Shown here one piece after another: positions 12,650-23,945 of a DNA stretch of 64,000 nt. The stretch is from Labyrinthula sp. Ha (taxonomy: Eukaryota > Sar > Bigyra > Labyrinthulida > Labyrinthulaceae). The notes below the pieces were generated by a model. The model saw nothing but the letters and a program-made list of their open reading frames with translations, ran no database searches and was not told the DNA's origin. Made by a program: the position numbers and the translations under genes. Position 1 is the first letter of the stretch. Each line of letters starts with the position of its first letter. Location: positions 496,001 to 560,000 of the forward strand of contig JAALGZ010000009.1 in NCBI GenBank assembly GCA_015227615.1. The letters run 5' to 3'.

Positions 12650-14328
12650 TTAATTCACTCCAAACCAGTTTGTAATACTACAACACACACATTCATATTC
12701 TACATTACCGTTTTCATCAACTATTTTTCTTACAAGTGCAGAACCAAAATGCTTTCGCTTTTTCCATATTGTTCTTTGCTGACTTGTGTCGAAATATCCT
12801 AGAATGCTTCCATTTCGGCAAATTTTAAATTCTACATCTTCAAAGACAGGATTCCACACACCACAAACCCCGGCACGATAACTCTGCTTCCAGACAACAG
12901 CTCGCTTTATAGGATGGTATACCCCGTGAACACCGCCATTTTCCATAGACTTCCATTCAACTTTACGTGTCCATTCATTATATACTCCACAAATAGAATT
13001 TCCTTTCTTTGCCTCTCTCCATTCGATTCTAGACTGTGCAGGATTCCACACACCGTACATTCCATGCGAAAATCCATGACGCCATTCCACTTGTCCAAGA
13101 ACAGGGTCATAAACAGCGCAAACTGTTCCACCTTTAATTACCCTAAGCTCAATGTCCTCTATTTCAAGACTCAGTCTTTCCTTGTGAGCAAGCATATCTT
13201 CATATATGCTTTCTAAGATTAATTAAAAGACAAAACTATACTCAATTCTTCAACTGATTGTTCAATTGGAACTACAGTTGATAGCTCAAAATGCTTCTTT
13301 GGTGAAAAGGAAGACTTGGCGTAACTAAAGCTGTTTCTTAAACTGCTTCTAACAGTTTTTGGTCGATTTATTGAACCCCGTTTCTGCCTGCTACTACCCA
13401 GTCTATTACTGAAGCTTGATCTCTTGGTTCGATCTGTCATGCTAGACATCTGTGTTATATTTGTTGCCCGCAAATTTTCCTCTGCTTCCAAATGTCTTTG
13501 TTTCTTATATTGAAACACACTTGGAGTCCTGCTCTCAGGCTTTGAATAAACTTGGCTATCAATGGGGACCTCAACGATCTCAGAACCCAGATCACTGTTT
13601 GTTATATTTTTTCTTCTGGATCTCTTCGAATTATGCTTCTTTCTTATGTTTAGCTTACTCCTGTTGATCTTGTTGGATTGTGAAACAGCCCGGTTTAAGT
13701 TTAGAACACTACCAGAGCTCGATACTTTTTTCAAATTTCGATATTCTTGTCTTTTATTGTCTCCCATTCTAATCCTTGTTCTCCTGCCTTCATTTGAATT
13801 TTCATTTTTCTTTTTTATGAACTTCTGCTGAACCTCAGAAGAGCTACAATTGTCAGAAGAATGACCAGTAGACCTGTTATTTCCTCGTTTCAACAAACTT
13901 ACTGAGCCTAAGGTACTGAATCTAAAGTCAAAGAATTTATCTTTCTGCTGATCTTTCCTTTTATGTTTGTCTAAAATATCTCTCTGCATTGTTTGAACAG
14001 CACCGTAATTTTCTAATAATGATCTGTTCCTTGTACACACGAGTTCAAAGTCAGTGACTCGTTCCTTAGCTTGGTTAATAAGTGCATTTATCCCGAGAAT
14101 AAGAGTGTGTTTCAATTCTCTTCGTGTTTTATCGTAAATCTCAACAAAGTCTTCATACTCATTTGCCAGGATGTCTACTGCAGTTTGAATTCTCTGAGCT
14201 TGTTCACTAAATTCTATTCCAAAAAAACCAGCGTTACTTGCCACTGACTTTCTAAAGGAAGTTGATCTTGATAATCGAGAGCTTAAACGACCAAGAAATT
14301 TCCCTTTTGAGTTGTTTCTTTTTAGCAT
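12650..14328 (-). CDS. Coiled/low-complexity protein with tandem GVWNP-type repeats, two exons
   Basis: The coding sequence is complement(join(12650..13212,13242..14328)), 549 residues from ATG to TAA. A 29-nt GT..AG intron (13213..13241) joins two frames that would otherwise look like separate genes. Residues 1-32 are basic and Ser/Arg-rich. About 33-125 is helical and could form a coiled-coil or BAR-like bundle. About 125-340 is basic, Ser/Arg/Asn-rich and probably disordered. The last third (about 390-510) carries five or six repeats of 21-23 residues with the pattern G-V-W/Y-N-P-x4-V/I-E-W followed by a turn with Gly (GVWNPAQSRIEW, GVYNEWTRKVEW, GVYHPIKRAVVW, GVWNPVFEDVEF). The end is Cys/Trp-rich. 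I do not recognise this repeat; it may form small beta units. The gene lies 92 nt upstream of the ankyrin gene on the same strand. Function unknown. Confidence 0.75.
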
Positions 14329-17300
14329 ATATCTTTCCTTTTTACTTAACGGAAGAGAAAATTACAAGTGTCGTCTGTAATCTGTAGTCTGTAAATTGGC
14401 AAAGTCAGATATGGTACTGGCTAGAAAGGACAAAGTGAAAGTTTTGTATTCGGTCTAAGAAGTAATCGTTTAAATTAGGATATATACTTTGTAGGGAATA
14501 TATTAAATCTTTAGGACAAGAGACAAATATTTTTGAGATCGTACTTTATTTTTTCATGGTGCGTCAAAAAAAAAACAATATTGAGTTACCATTAATACAA
14601 ATAAAATAACTGCATTTAGGCTTCCTTTTTTGGGTGGTTTTTCAAGTAAATTACTTAATGAAAATATTTTCCATAGTTGGGTATTTTGAAAACAAATCAA
14701 CTTATAGACTTTTACTGAGTTCTTTGTCAAATAAGAAATTCATTTATCAAATTAATATAAAGACGAAACAAATGCATAATTCCAAATTGTAGTTTAATCT
14801 AGTTTGCATGAAATAAATATAAAAACTTTTAACGAAAAAGAACAAGTCACCTTCTTGTAGATGGCCTTTACATATTTTGAAGTAGAAGAACTTCATAGTG
14901 CGTAGTAATTGTCTCATTTAAATAAGAACAAAAATATACTTGTGACACACACCCTTAAGACCTGCTAGATATTATCGAGGTAACACCAACTTAGTTGTTC
15001 TATGTAAGGTAAACATCTAAAGAATATAAATGGCTGAAGCTACTAGATGACGAAGCCTTTTCTCTACCTGAAGGACTGCATTACTTGAGCCGTTGCACGT
15101 CAACACTTTATCCACATGATGATTATCCCGGGTTCGAGGTAGCGAAACCTTTAAGCCGATTGAAATAGTTAATTTTGGTTTATTTGTTGGTTTCTTCCTG
15201 TTGAGAACATTCTGAGTTCTAATAAAAGGAGTAACAGAATGAAGGCGGTGGTGCATTGACAAATACCAGTTCCCCTTAGAAGAATCTTTAACAAGGAATA
15301 TACAACTAACCAAACAGTCGAATAATTGGCTAGGACTTCAAGAATTGTATTAGAACTTAATTGTCAAGAAATAAGCGAAGACTATCGAAACTGTTATGGG
15401 ATCCATGGTCTTGAATATCCTGAAAATCACACTTTTGGACACTTCATTCTGTAACAAAATTTTCAATGGCTGAACCAATTTATAGGTGTAATCAAACCAA
15501 CACAATTAGTATGGTAAATGTAACAATTTTTTTGTATCTGTGTGGTGAGAAAGGTACCGATCATGATTGAAAATAACTGCTCCAGGCACATAGCCAGGAG
15601 AGATGTAGGAGCATTATCAATGAATTTCAGGGTCAAATGACGAGACTCCACAACATTCACAAAAAGAACTACATTTTTAGAAAATAAGAAAAACTACAGC
15701 AATCATGCATTTTCTCCAAATACAGAGGTACTACAGGTTAGATGATTTCTGTTAGAATGGATTCTTTGATAATTCCTTTTGGACGCTTAAGAAGATGTCG
15801 AAGGGCTTGTTCTCAGAAAGAAAAACCATCATATCCTGTAGCTTAAAGAGGTATGACACAAATATCCCAAAACCAGCAAGTATCGCTGTTAATAAGTGGA
15901 AAAAACAACCAGCAAGAGAACCATGTTTTCTAGTTTGGAATAAGGACAGAGGTTGAGCGCGATATATTCTTAATTAATCATCACACCGAAGAGAATCGAT
16001 TAATCATTCAATTCTTTCAACCACACATGACAATAGGTTAGCATTATCTCAACCCATAGAAAAAGAGACATAGTAAGGATTTTATTAGGCAGCGCTCTTC
16101 TTTAGCACCTATATATGTAGCATGTATCCTTTGCTCAGACCTTTCTATTTCTTATGCGAAACTGTTGTTCAATTTTTGCTCTTTCTTCAACTTTCCTCAA
16201 TTTTTTAGATTTTTTCTCAAGTAAATGTTTAAAGTTCTTGATTCTTGAGAATTCAATAATCTTTCGTTTTCCTTAGCACACTTTTTCTTGTCTTTGAAGG
16301 ATTTTACGTTGCGTTTCAGTTTTGGAGATGGGTATAGAAGTGTAAAAGAAAAATTATTATTTCTCTTATCAGCTTCTTATACCCAGCTTCACTCTTATTT
16401 TAGAAGTTTCAGTAAAATCTCTCCTTTGCGCAAGTCATTTCAAATATATTGTGATTCAGTGTAACCTATCCAAGGTCACTGATCTAATCTTGTGATACAC
16501 CATTTGACTGAAGTGCTACACGCTCGTAATTTTGTCGCACTACTAAATTAACATAAACTACTTAAATGTAATCATTTAGGCTTATGATCGCTAATTTCAA
16601 GTATTTCATCACAAAGTACATTACCCCATGAGACATATAGCTCTCCAAAAGGTGATCAAACCTGTTCATGATTTAAAAAAGATTTTATTCAACTTCCACT
16701 ACAGATATTTTTTATTTACTATGGCTTATATTTGCCATTTAATTTTGCGTGATGGTAGAATAGTAAACCCTTTCTTATTTTCTCTTAAAGATATAACCCA
16801 ATGAAGATCTTTGTTCACTTTGACAACCACAGTTGCACAGATTTATACCTATGCGCAGAGTCAAAATGTGATCATATGACTTTTGACCTCCTCCCTATCA
16901 TACTAACAAATGTTGTTGATGCATTTTGTATCATGCATAGAATGTTTGAAAGCAGAATATCTCTCATACTTGGGAACAATATTAGAAAAAATATAGGGAG
17001 AACCTCTATACACTTAAAGGGAAGACGCTCCGATTCCCTTTCTTCTCAGCGCCTCATAGTTCGCTGACCTATAGCTATGGCATTGAAGCATGATAAAGTT
17101 TATAATATGTTTTTCATCAGCTCTGTAGAAGGTTAATTAGTTAATGTAGATATAATTAAGAAGATGCACTTAAACTGAGCAACCATAAACACCTGGCACT
17201 TAGTACTATAGTATATAAAGTTTCATGCAGGGAGATTTTATATTTATCTATGAAATTTTGCACCATTCAAATTTTCCCTGCATAAATTGTTATATAGAAA

Positions 17301-17907
17301 AAAATGTGTTCTAAATCCGAGATTTATTGGGGAAAATGGTACTAGCTAGTTGTAAATGTACAAGAACACCACTAACATAAAAAAAAAATGAAGCCCATGC
17401 ATTAATTTTGACTAAAGTATTAATAAAAATATGTATGTTGACCTATGAAATGTTAATAGAGAGCTTAATTGTTGTAGAATTTAAGTAGGCGATCGACCTA
17501 AAAATATTATTACGAACAAAGCTACTACATTATTTTCGTAAGCAAACGCTTTTCAGTTAATGTTCAGGTAGGCTATATTTTGATGATGCACTGGTTTCAA
17601 CAAGCTATTTCATAGTAAATCCTGAGTAATTTTCATGAATTAGTTTTTCCAGCAGTGTTGAATATGTTTAACTTTGGTCATCTCTATAGGGAGAAATGAG
17701 CTAAGATTAAGAATGTGAACCTCTGAAAGAAAACAAATCAAACTTTTACAATATAACATATTTACAACAAATAAGCCCAAAATAAAATATCTAAAACTTT
17801 GCACAATAGCTATTACTACAACCTGTGGCCTAAGCTTAGCGAGAAAAAACTAAATCCTGAACAAGACTAAAACTCAACATACGTCCTTTCTACTATACAA
17901 ATACTTA
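14329..17907. other. Interval without a supportable gene
   Basis: About 3.6 kb. A 98-codon minus-strand frame at 15017..15313 is somewhat less AT-rich than its surroundings but starts with TTG and matches nothing I know. A B-box-like string (GGTTCGA) near 15130 lacks the rest of a tRNA. Nothing else stands out. Confidence 0.5.
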
Positions 17908-18570
17908 TTACTGAATTAGTTTATCAACACGGATCAGTACACTCCTTAAATTGGAAACTTTACATCCACATACGACACATTTATGCTTCACTAGAGCATG
18001 TTCTTTAACACGCTTCAGATACATTCGGTAGGCTTGGCTTACCGGGGCTGTGCGAATATTACCCTTGGAGATACTGTTCTTTACATGGTGCGCTAATGAC
18101 GCTACATTTTGTGGGTTAGCCCTTGTGATATTGCATTTTGAAGTCAACTTCGCGTGTTTTACCCATTTTTTGAAATCAATCTGCTTCTTTTTACTCAAGT
18201 ATAAACTCTCGGATTTTCGCCAAGCAGCTTCCACTTGCTGCTTTGAGGGTTGAGAAGAACATACTGGACAACATTTTGACCTTTTCAGGGTTTCTGCTAA
18301 CCAAACCGACGTGTAAATGAAGGCATAGTTAAATAACACCTGTTCTTCGATCAACTTAAACTTCCTGTAGATCTGCATCCGAACACTTCCCGTGTGGTCA
18401 TTTCTCAACATATTCTTCACCTGCTCGGTATTTTTAAAAACCCTAACCATTGACTTACATTGATCCTCCTTTATTCTATCAGCTACTACTATCTCTTGGA
18501 ACATCCAATTTCTGGTTTCGTCTTTTATTAACGTATATTCTTTATTTTGAATTGATTGGTTGGGTCTCAA
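17908..18570 (-). CDS. Orphan protein with two CxxC pairs, 5' end uncertain
   Basis: Open frame of at least 220 codons ending in TAA. The frame has no ATG near its start. It stays open without a stop for a further stretch upstream, so the true start is either a short upstream exon joined by a tiny intron or lies elsewhere; treat the right boundary as provisional. The protein is basic and helical. Two cysteine clusters, C100/C101/C104 (CCPVC) and C198/C201/C203 (CVVCGC), counted from the provisional start, could together bind one zinc ion. Four tryptophans and the even composition argue for a real gene rather than chance. I do not recognise the family. Nucleic-acid binding is possible from the charge and the Cys pairs but is only a guess. 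Confidence 0.5.
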   Translation of the reverse strand: MRPNQSIQNKEYTLIKDETRNWMFQEIVVADRIKEDQCKSMVRVFKNTEQVKNMLRNDHTGSVRMQIYRKFKLIEEQVLFNYAFIYTSVWLAETLKRSKCCPVCSSQPSKQQVEAAWRKSESLYLSKKKQIDFKKWVKHAKLTSKCNITRANPQNVASLAHHVKNSISKGNIRTAPVSQAYRMYLKRVKEHALVKHKCVVCGCKVSNLRSVLIRVDKLIQ

Positions 18571-19187
18571 TACAAACCAATCAAATTTATATATGAGGAG
18601 TTGCGAAAAAATAGGAGATGCGAAAATTGTGGGAATCTTACTGCAAGGTTCAGTTTTATGAATTTCCTACTCGTAATAAAAATTTCACAAAGGATTATTG
18701 AGACTTGAGACTACACAAAAATCTCAAAATATCTCGTTAAGTTAAACATCATATATTTTTATACCAAATCAAACGGGATACAATATTTAAATTTTCATTT
18801 TATATGTCTCATAATCAAAATTCTTTCATCAAATGTATTAAAGAAGTTGTGGGATTCAGTATATATTAATACGTAGGAATATATAGACAGCACGGGAATC
18901 TCCTGAGAAAAAGGCACCCTGAAAGAATCTGGGAAGACGTCTACATATTACCCAATTAGAATTCCCGTGTCATCAATAATATATCTCGTACACAAATAAT
19001 AGCTTGGAGTAATGACGAATTGAACCACTATTACCTGCTAATTTATTAACTTCCCCACATTTTCTTCATATATAAGACTACACCTAATGATAATAGAACA
19101 ACTATCCATAAGAGTATAAGATTCTATTTTTGTCTTTTTCTATTAACGGTTCGTTATCGGATAATATTTCACAGTAATTTGTTTTTG

Positions 19188-19211
19188 TTCCGTTAAATGG
19201 TTTTAACGGAA
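19188..19211. repeat. Hairpin with CCGTTA arms
   Basis: The arms TTCCGTTAAA and TTTAACGGAA are perfect 10-bp inverted copies around a 4-nt loop, with imperfect extension outward. Similar CCGTT/AACGG words recur at about 19143, 19233 and in the element at 19909-19959. Confidence 0.6.
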
Positions 19212-19908
19212 ACAAGTGCTAAAAAGTTTGAGTAAACGGTAGCGTTATTATGGTGAAAAGTCAGGTTTAACATCAAATCCTTTAATTCTAGACCATTCAA
19301 CAGCGTTTACTTTTCTTCTTGCTTCCAACTAAAAGTTAAAACTAAACAACGTTAACTAGGAACAGGTAAAGTTCAATGAGAAAAAAATAATATATCAACA
19401 GAAATTGAAAAGGTCAAGGTATAACCACGAAGTATTTTTTCATGCAGTAGACTCAACCCTGTGTGTTTGCTGCTACTTGAGCCTTAGCTGAGATTAATAA
19501 CTTAATTTTTGAGAGGAGAAGATCTAGTTTTAATGCCAAAGCAAAGAAAACTGCAGAACTGGACTAGCATGGTGTTATGGCAGATGCTTTTCTTCATTTA
19601 TATGCTGTTGCTCGCTAACACATTATCACAACGAATTTTTTTTCTTATATTTAAGTTAGATAAGAAGTTGCAACTCTAGAAGAAACTTTTTTAATAGTTA
19701 AAGTATATAGTTGCTTGAGCAAATATGCAAAGGAAAAGGCTTTCGTATGGTGTTTTTCTTGTGTGCCTTCCCTTGTTTTATGTTTGAAACTTGAATCGAT
19801 CTGCACAGCTTTAAGAATGTCTTTAGACCGCATTTGTTTGGTTTCAAAATCAGAAAAGTCTCTTTGATTAGAAAATCAACGGAATAACTGAGTTAGTTCT
19901 CTACTTAC

Positions 19909-19977
19909 CGGTAATAAACGGAAGAGATTCTTTGTTGTTTTGCTTACCGTTTATTACCGTTTCTACAACAACAAAGA
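19909..19977. repeat. Two interleaved inverted repeats (A-B-A'-B' order)
   Basis: A (CGGTAATAAACGG, 19909-19921) is a perfect 13-bp inverted copy of A' (19947-19959). B (TCTTTGTTGTT, 19929-19939) is a perfect 11-bp inverted copy of B' (19967-19977). The order A-B-A'-B' would give a pseudoknot rather than a simple hairpin if transcribed. Confidence 0.7.
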
Positions 19978-22347
19978 GAAGATTTGTTTGCAAAGTTCCA
20001 CATTTCAAAGTCCGAACCCCGCAGCAGTTTCCAAACTCATGGATATACTTTCGGTTTCGGCTTGCTATGCTAACTAAACCCACTTCCAGTTTTTGACTAT
20101 GACCGAAAACAAGGTTGAACATTAGCTTAACCCACCCTTTTCATAAACTTCAGCTTTACTCGGAAGGATCCAAGATTGAAGTGAAACAAGTTATATGAGT
20201 TACAAGAATCTATAGTGCACTTTCTAAATAGACTAGATTGAAGTTTTGTGGTTTCTTATGGAAGTATCGGTTAATGGAAAACCTCTTTGTATTCAACATT
20301 GCTTCTCTTAGAAAGCAGATATCTGGGGCAAACGTGAGAGTGTTTCATTAATTGCAAGTTCTACTGAGTTAACGTAAAGACAATGTGCAGAATATAATTC
20401 TTATTTCTCCTGTCTAGATGATTTATCTTGAAGACTGGAAAAACGCTTGACTATGATAAGTTTCGAAAAACTTGGATTCGTTGTGTGAGTTTAATCTTCT
20501 AGAATTAACACTAGAAGAGGCTATTGTCTATAACCTAGAGCAAAGCCCTCAAAGAGATAGAATTAAAACAACTTAATTATCTCAGGGCAAGTCGATGAAT
20601 TCCAAGCTACCGTATCAGATATTTGTTGTGGATATTGTTCCTTTTGATCATTCCATAATTTGGTTGCAGTTCGTCAGCAGATACATGCACATTAACTATA
20701 GTTGCGGAGGCCTAAGAATCAAAGATAGTGACAAGCAACCCATCTGTAGAAATATTTGGGCTAGTATGAAAAATTATAGTTTTCAATAACTGAAAGAGAA
20801 GAAAAATTGAAAACTACGCTTTCCAAGCACTAATTATTGACTGTTTCATGGATCCTACTTAGGTTCTGTTGAGAGTCTAGAAAATATTTAATTAGCTTAA
20901 TTTCACGGAACTGATGCTGCAGGTACCGGGTGCAAACGTAAAAAGTCATTGAACAAGGTTTGAATCTTAGGTTGGTAGCAAGGTCTATTCCTTGCTCTGT
21001 GTTCTTGCACAGGTTAACATCAATTATGTGGGGCGGATTGACTAGCTGAAAACCCTGCCGTGCCATTTAACTTTTACGAGTGAAAAATACACTAAACAAG
21101 GGATTGGGTCATAAATTTAGTTGAAAGGACCTGTAGTAAAAAAGGGTGTAGAGGAAAAATTATGTTTTTTCGTACAGGGCCAATTAACAAAGTCTTGAAC
21201 CTATAAATTTCATAGAGAACCAGCTGTAGTTGCAGAAACAAAAAAGATTCGCGAAACTAGAAACTTCAATTGGTTGTCTCATATCAAGCAAATTAGTCAC
21301 AAATGTTAGACTGTTAGAATGGGTATAATTAGTGTTCAGAGAGAGAAGATGAAAAAAATAGGTCTATCATGGGTTTTCTAACATTTGTAGCTCAATACAT
21401 AGATTTGAAATTGATAAGACTTTCTTGAACTTCTGTTTGTCAATAAGGGGAATATATTTGGTCATTTTGTTGGAATGCGAAAGTGAGATATCTCACCAGA
21501 AGGCTTAGCTTACTACTGAATGATAAGAAGTTGCTTCCAGGTAAGTTATTACCATATTGGAGATGCACTAAATTATTCAAGCAGTCTGTTTTCACATCAT
21601 ATCTCTTATAAAAACAGCTTTGAAGACATGTGTGATGGATTTAATTATAAATCAAGCCATGGAGTAATTAACATCAATTTACAGATTTCTCCGACATACA
21701 TTACCACATTAAAAAAATACTTGCAGAATATGAATTAGGGGCGCTAGACGGAAAGGTGTTGACACGTCGTAACTGAAGCCAAAAAGAACTACAGTTACTT
21801 TATGTTCGAGAATCTTCAAGTACTGGACCAATTATTTTCTTGCAAATAATGTTAAATGTTTTGGCTTGAACCATTCATAACATCTTTCGTGGTTCTAACA
21901 AGTTATTGCAGTCCCCTTGATATCTTTGGAAAAACTTACCCTGTGAACTTTTGGCAGTCAAATATGTATCTTATTCAACGTACTCCATCATCTGAACATT
22001 CAATGATGGATAAGCAATGTACTTACATTGATCTTACACAAGTTTTCAAAAAAAATTCTGCTTATCTTTTTTGAATAAGCATGAGCAGGCGGTACTTGTG
22101 GAGGAGTTCATAGCAAACGGACGCACCCTGCCACTTGACCAAAAAAGGTGATTCCTCAGAAGACTTTAGATAACCATGTTATCGTGTAATTTTAGCCCCT
22201 TTAACTTCAGCAACACTGATTTGTGATTTCAGCAATCTGTGGTTTTCCGAAAAAATTACCCTGAAAAAATAATAGTGCTGGACACAAATAAAGGTTAAAT
22301 ATGTTTTCTTACAAAAAGTATGTATCAATAACAATGATGCATTAATT

Positions 22348-23945
22348 CTACTTCTTCTTTCTTACTTCAAACAGAAGCTTTAATTCTGTCGTTCCCGTAC
22401 CCTTGTTAAAAGGTCGATAACCAAATCCATTGAACATCCTTGACAGTTCCTTATTTTCATTTGGTCTTGAAATAATATTAAATTCCGTAAGCACATGTTT
22501 CAAGTACACCAGTGCTTCCTTTTCTGCAAAGTTTTTGCCAATGCAATTTCTTGGTCCATACGAAAAAGGTAAAAAGCTTCCTTCTACAATTGGCTTCTTT
22601 TCTAACCATCTACTAGGCTTAAACTCTTCCGCATCCTCCCCCCAATAATCTTGATTTCTATGGACTTGCTCAACGGGAACCCATACTGGAAGCATAGGCA
22701 AATCTTTACTAGGCGCATAACTCACTTTCTTTGAAATTAATCTAGCAAGCAACGGCGCTGGAGGCCGCAATCTAAGAGTTTCGTTAAAAATAGCTTTTAA
22801 ATATTTTTCATCACCTTTTCTTGCTTTTTCTTGAATCACAGGGCTCTCAGCAAGAAAGTAGCAACAATTTGAAATGGTACCTACGTTTGTGTTGTACCCT
22901 GCAAAAATTATTTCAACCAGATTATCCGCAAGATCTTCAACCATTTCATCCTGACTTCCTTCTGGGTGCTCTTCTCTGAACATCTTAATCATTCCGTTCA
23001 ACAAATCTTCTCTCTGTGGAGATAATCCCTGAATTCTGTCTCGTAGGATCTTATTCACCATTTCCCTTACCGAAGAAGCCGCACCCCTCCATTTTCTGTT
23101 ATCTTCGTTATCTGTTTCATAATCTCCTAAAACTGTTTGATCAGGTGCAAGACTTCTTCGAGGTAACTCATTCACAAAGAACTCATATGCATCAAACATC
23201 TTCTGACTTGAAAAATCAACTCCAAATGCAGACTTACTAATTGCACTTAAATGAAACATAGCAGATTCTTTCATTAAGTCCACCACAAACTGTTTCTGCT
23301 TTTTCTTTCCTTTTATAATCTGACTAATCGACTGCTGCGCTGATTCTTCGAGATCTTTTTCCATCAATTTAATATTCTGAAGACTCAAAGAATGTTTCAT
23401 TGTATTTCTCAACAACTTTCAGTGTTCTCCTTCAACAACAAATAAAACATTCTTTCCAAAAAAATTCTTTGAAGCCTCACTTAATCCACCCCATAACGCG
23501 TGCTGTACATTGAGTACCATTAGTTTACGTATTAACGGTGCCTTGACAATAAAAAACAAACCAAAAAAATACCTCAGTCACCATTAGAGTTGGGTATCCA
23601 TACATATCAATATATCCTACCCCACCTTGCTTATGAAGCTTTTCCCCCATAGCTTTCACAGCTCCAGCATAATCTTCAGCAAGATCAGTGCCATCCCCAA
23701 TTTTAGGAATCTTCAAAGTTTTCAACTGTGAAAAAGGATCTTGAGTTGATGAAGTTGGTTCAGTGGCTTTTATTTCAGTTTTTTCATTGGTTGTGGGATT
23801 TGAGGAAAGAGAAAGATTCTTTGTTTTTTTAAATCTAACATATGCAACTACTAAGAGTGTGAAGAGTAGAAAGAAATACACTGCAGGCGAGAGCAACTGC
23901 TAGGGATAACCTGGGATTTGATGAGATTAACTTAATTAAAGACAT
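22348..23945 (-). CDS. Cytochrome P450, three exons, one in-frame TGA
   Basis: The coding sequence is complement(join(22348..23541,23573..23850,23882..23945)), 511 codons from ATG to TAG, a normal P450 length. Both introns are 31 nt (23851..23881 and 23542..23572). The first exon supplies the ATG and half of an N-terminal membrane anchor that no other start provides. Family marks in order: helix C region EGEH-x-KLLR near codon 151; AGYNTN in the I helix (about 328), with Asn where Asp/Glu is usual; ETLR of the K helix (about 368); FKPSRW; and the haem loop FSYGPRNCIG, with the ligand Cys near 447. Codon 155, at the helix C position where P450s have Trp, is TGA (23419..23421), with the frame intact on both sides. 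It could be a nonsense mutation, a read-through site or Trp. A haem monooxygenase anchored in the ER is expected; the substrate is unknown. Confidence 0.85.

Larger units (their letters stand above)
18571..22347. other. Intergenic stretch rich in short inverted repeats
   Basis: About 3.8 kb without a convincing gene. It contains inverted copies of CACGGGAAT at 18891-18899 and 18961-18969, a hairpin at 19188-19211 and two interleaved inverted repeats at 19909-19977. A 78-codon ATG frame on the minus strand (20830..21066) has reasonable composition but no family. Confidence 0.5.

Noticed and set aside
15125-15140. GGTTCGA string resembling a tRNA B box
   Set aside because: No T-stem pairing, A box or acceptor stem around it.
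15017-15313. 98-codon minus-strand frame, slightly less AT-rich than its surroundings
   Set aside because: Starts with TTG, no recognisable domain, and the in-frame ATG leaves under 80 residues.
18891-18969. Inverted CACGGGAAT copies as ends of a transposon
   Set aside because: Only nine bases match perfectly, the enclosed segment is about 60 bp and no target duplication is visible.
20830-21066. 78-codon minus-strand ATG frame with balanced composition
   Set aside because: No family likeness, no conserved motif and no splice partners; length is within chance expectation for a 64-kb window.
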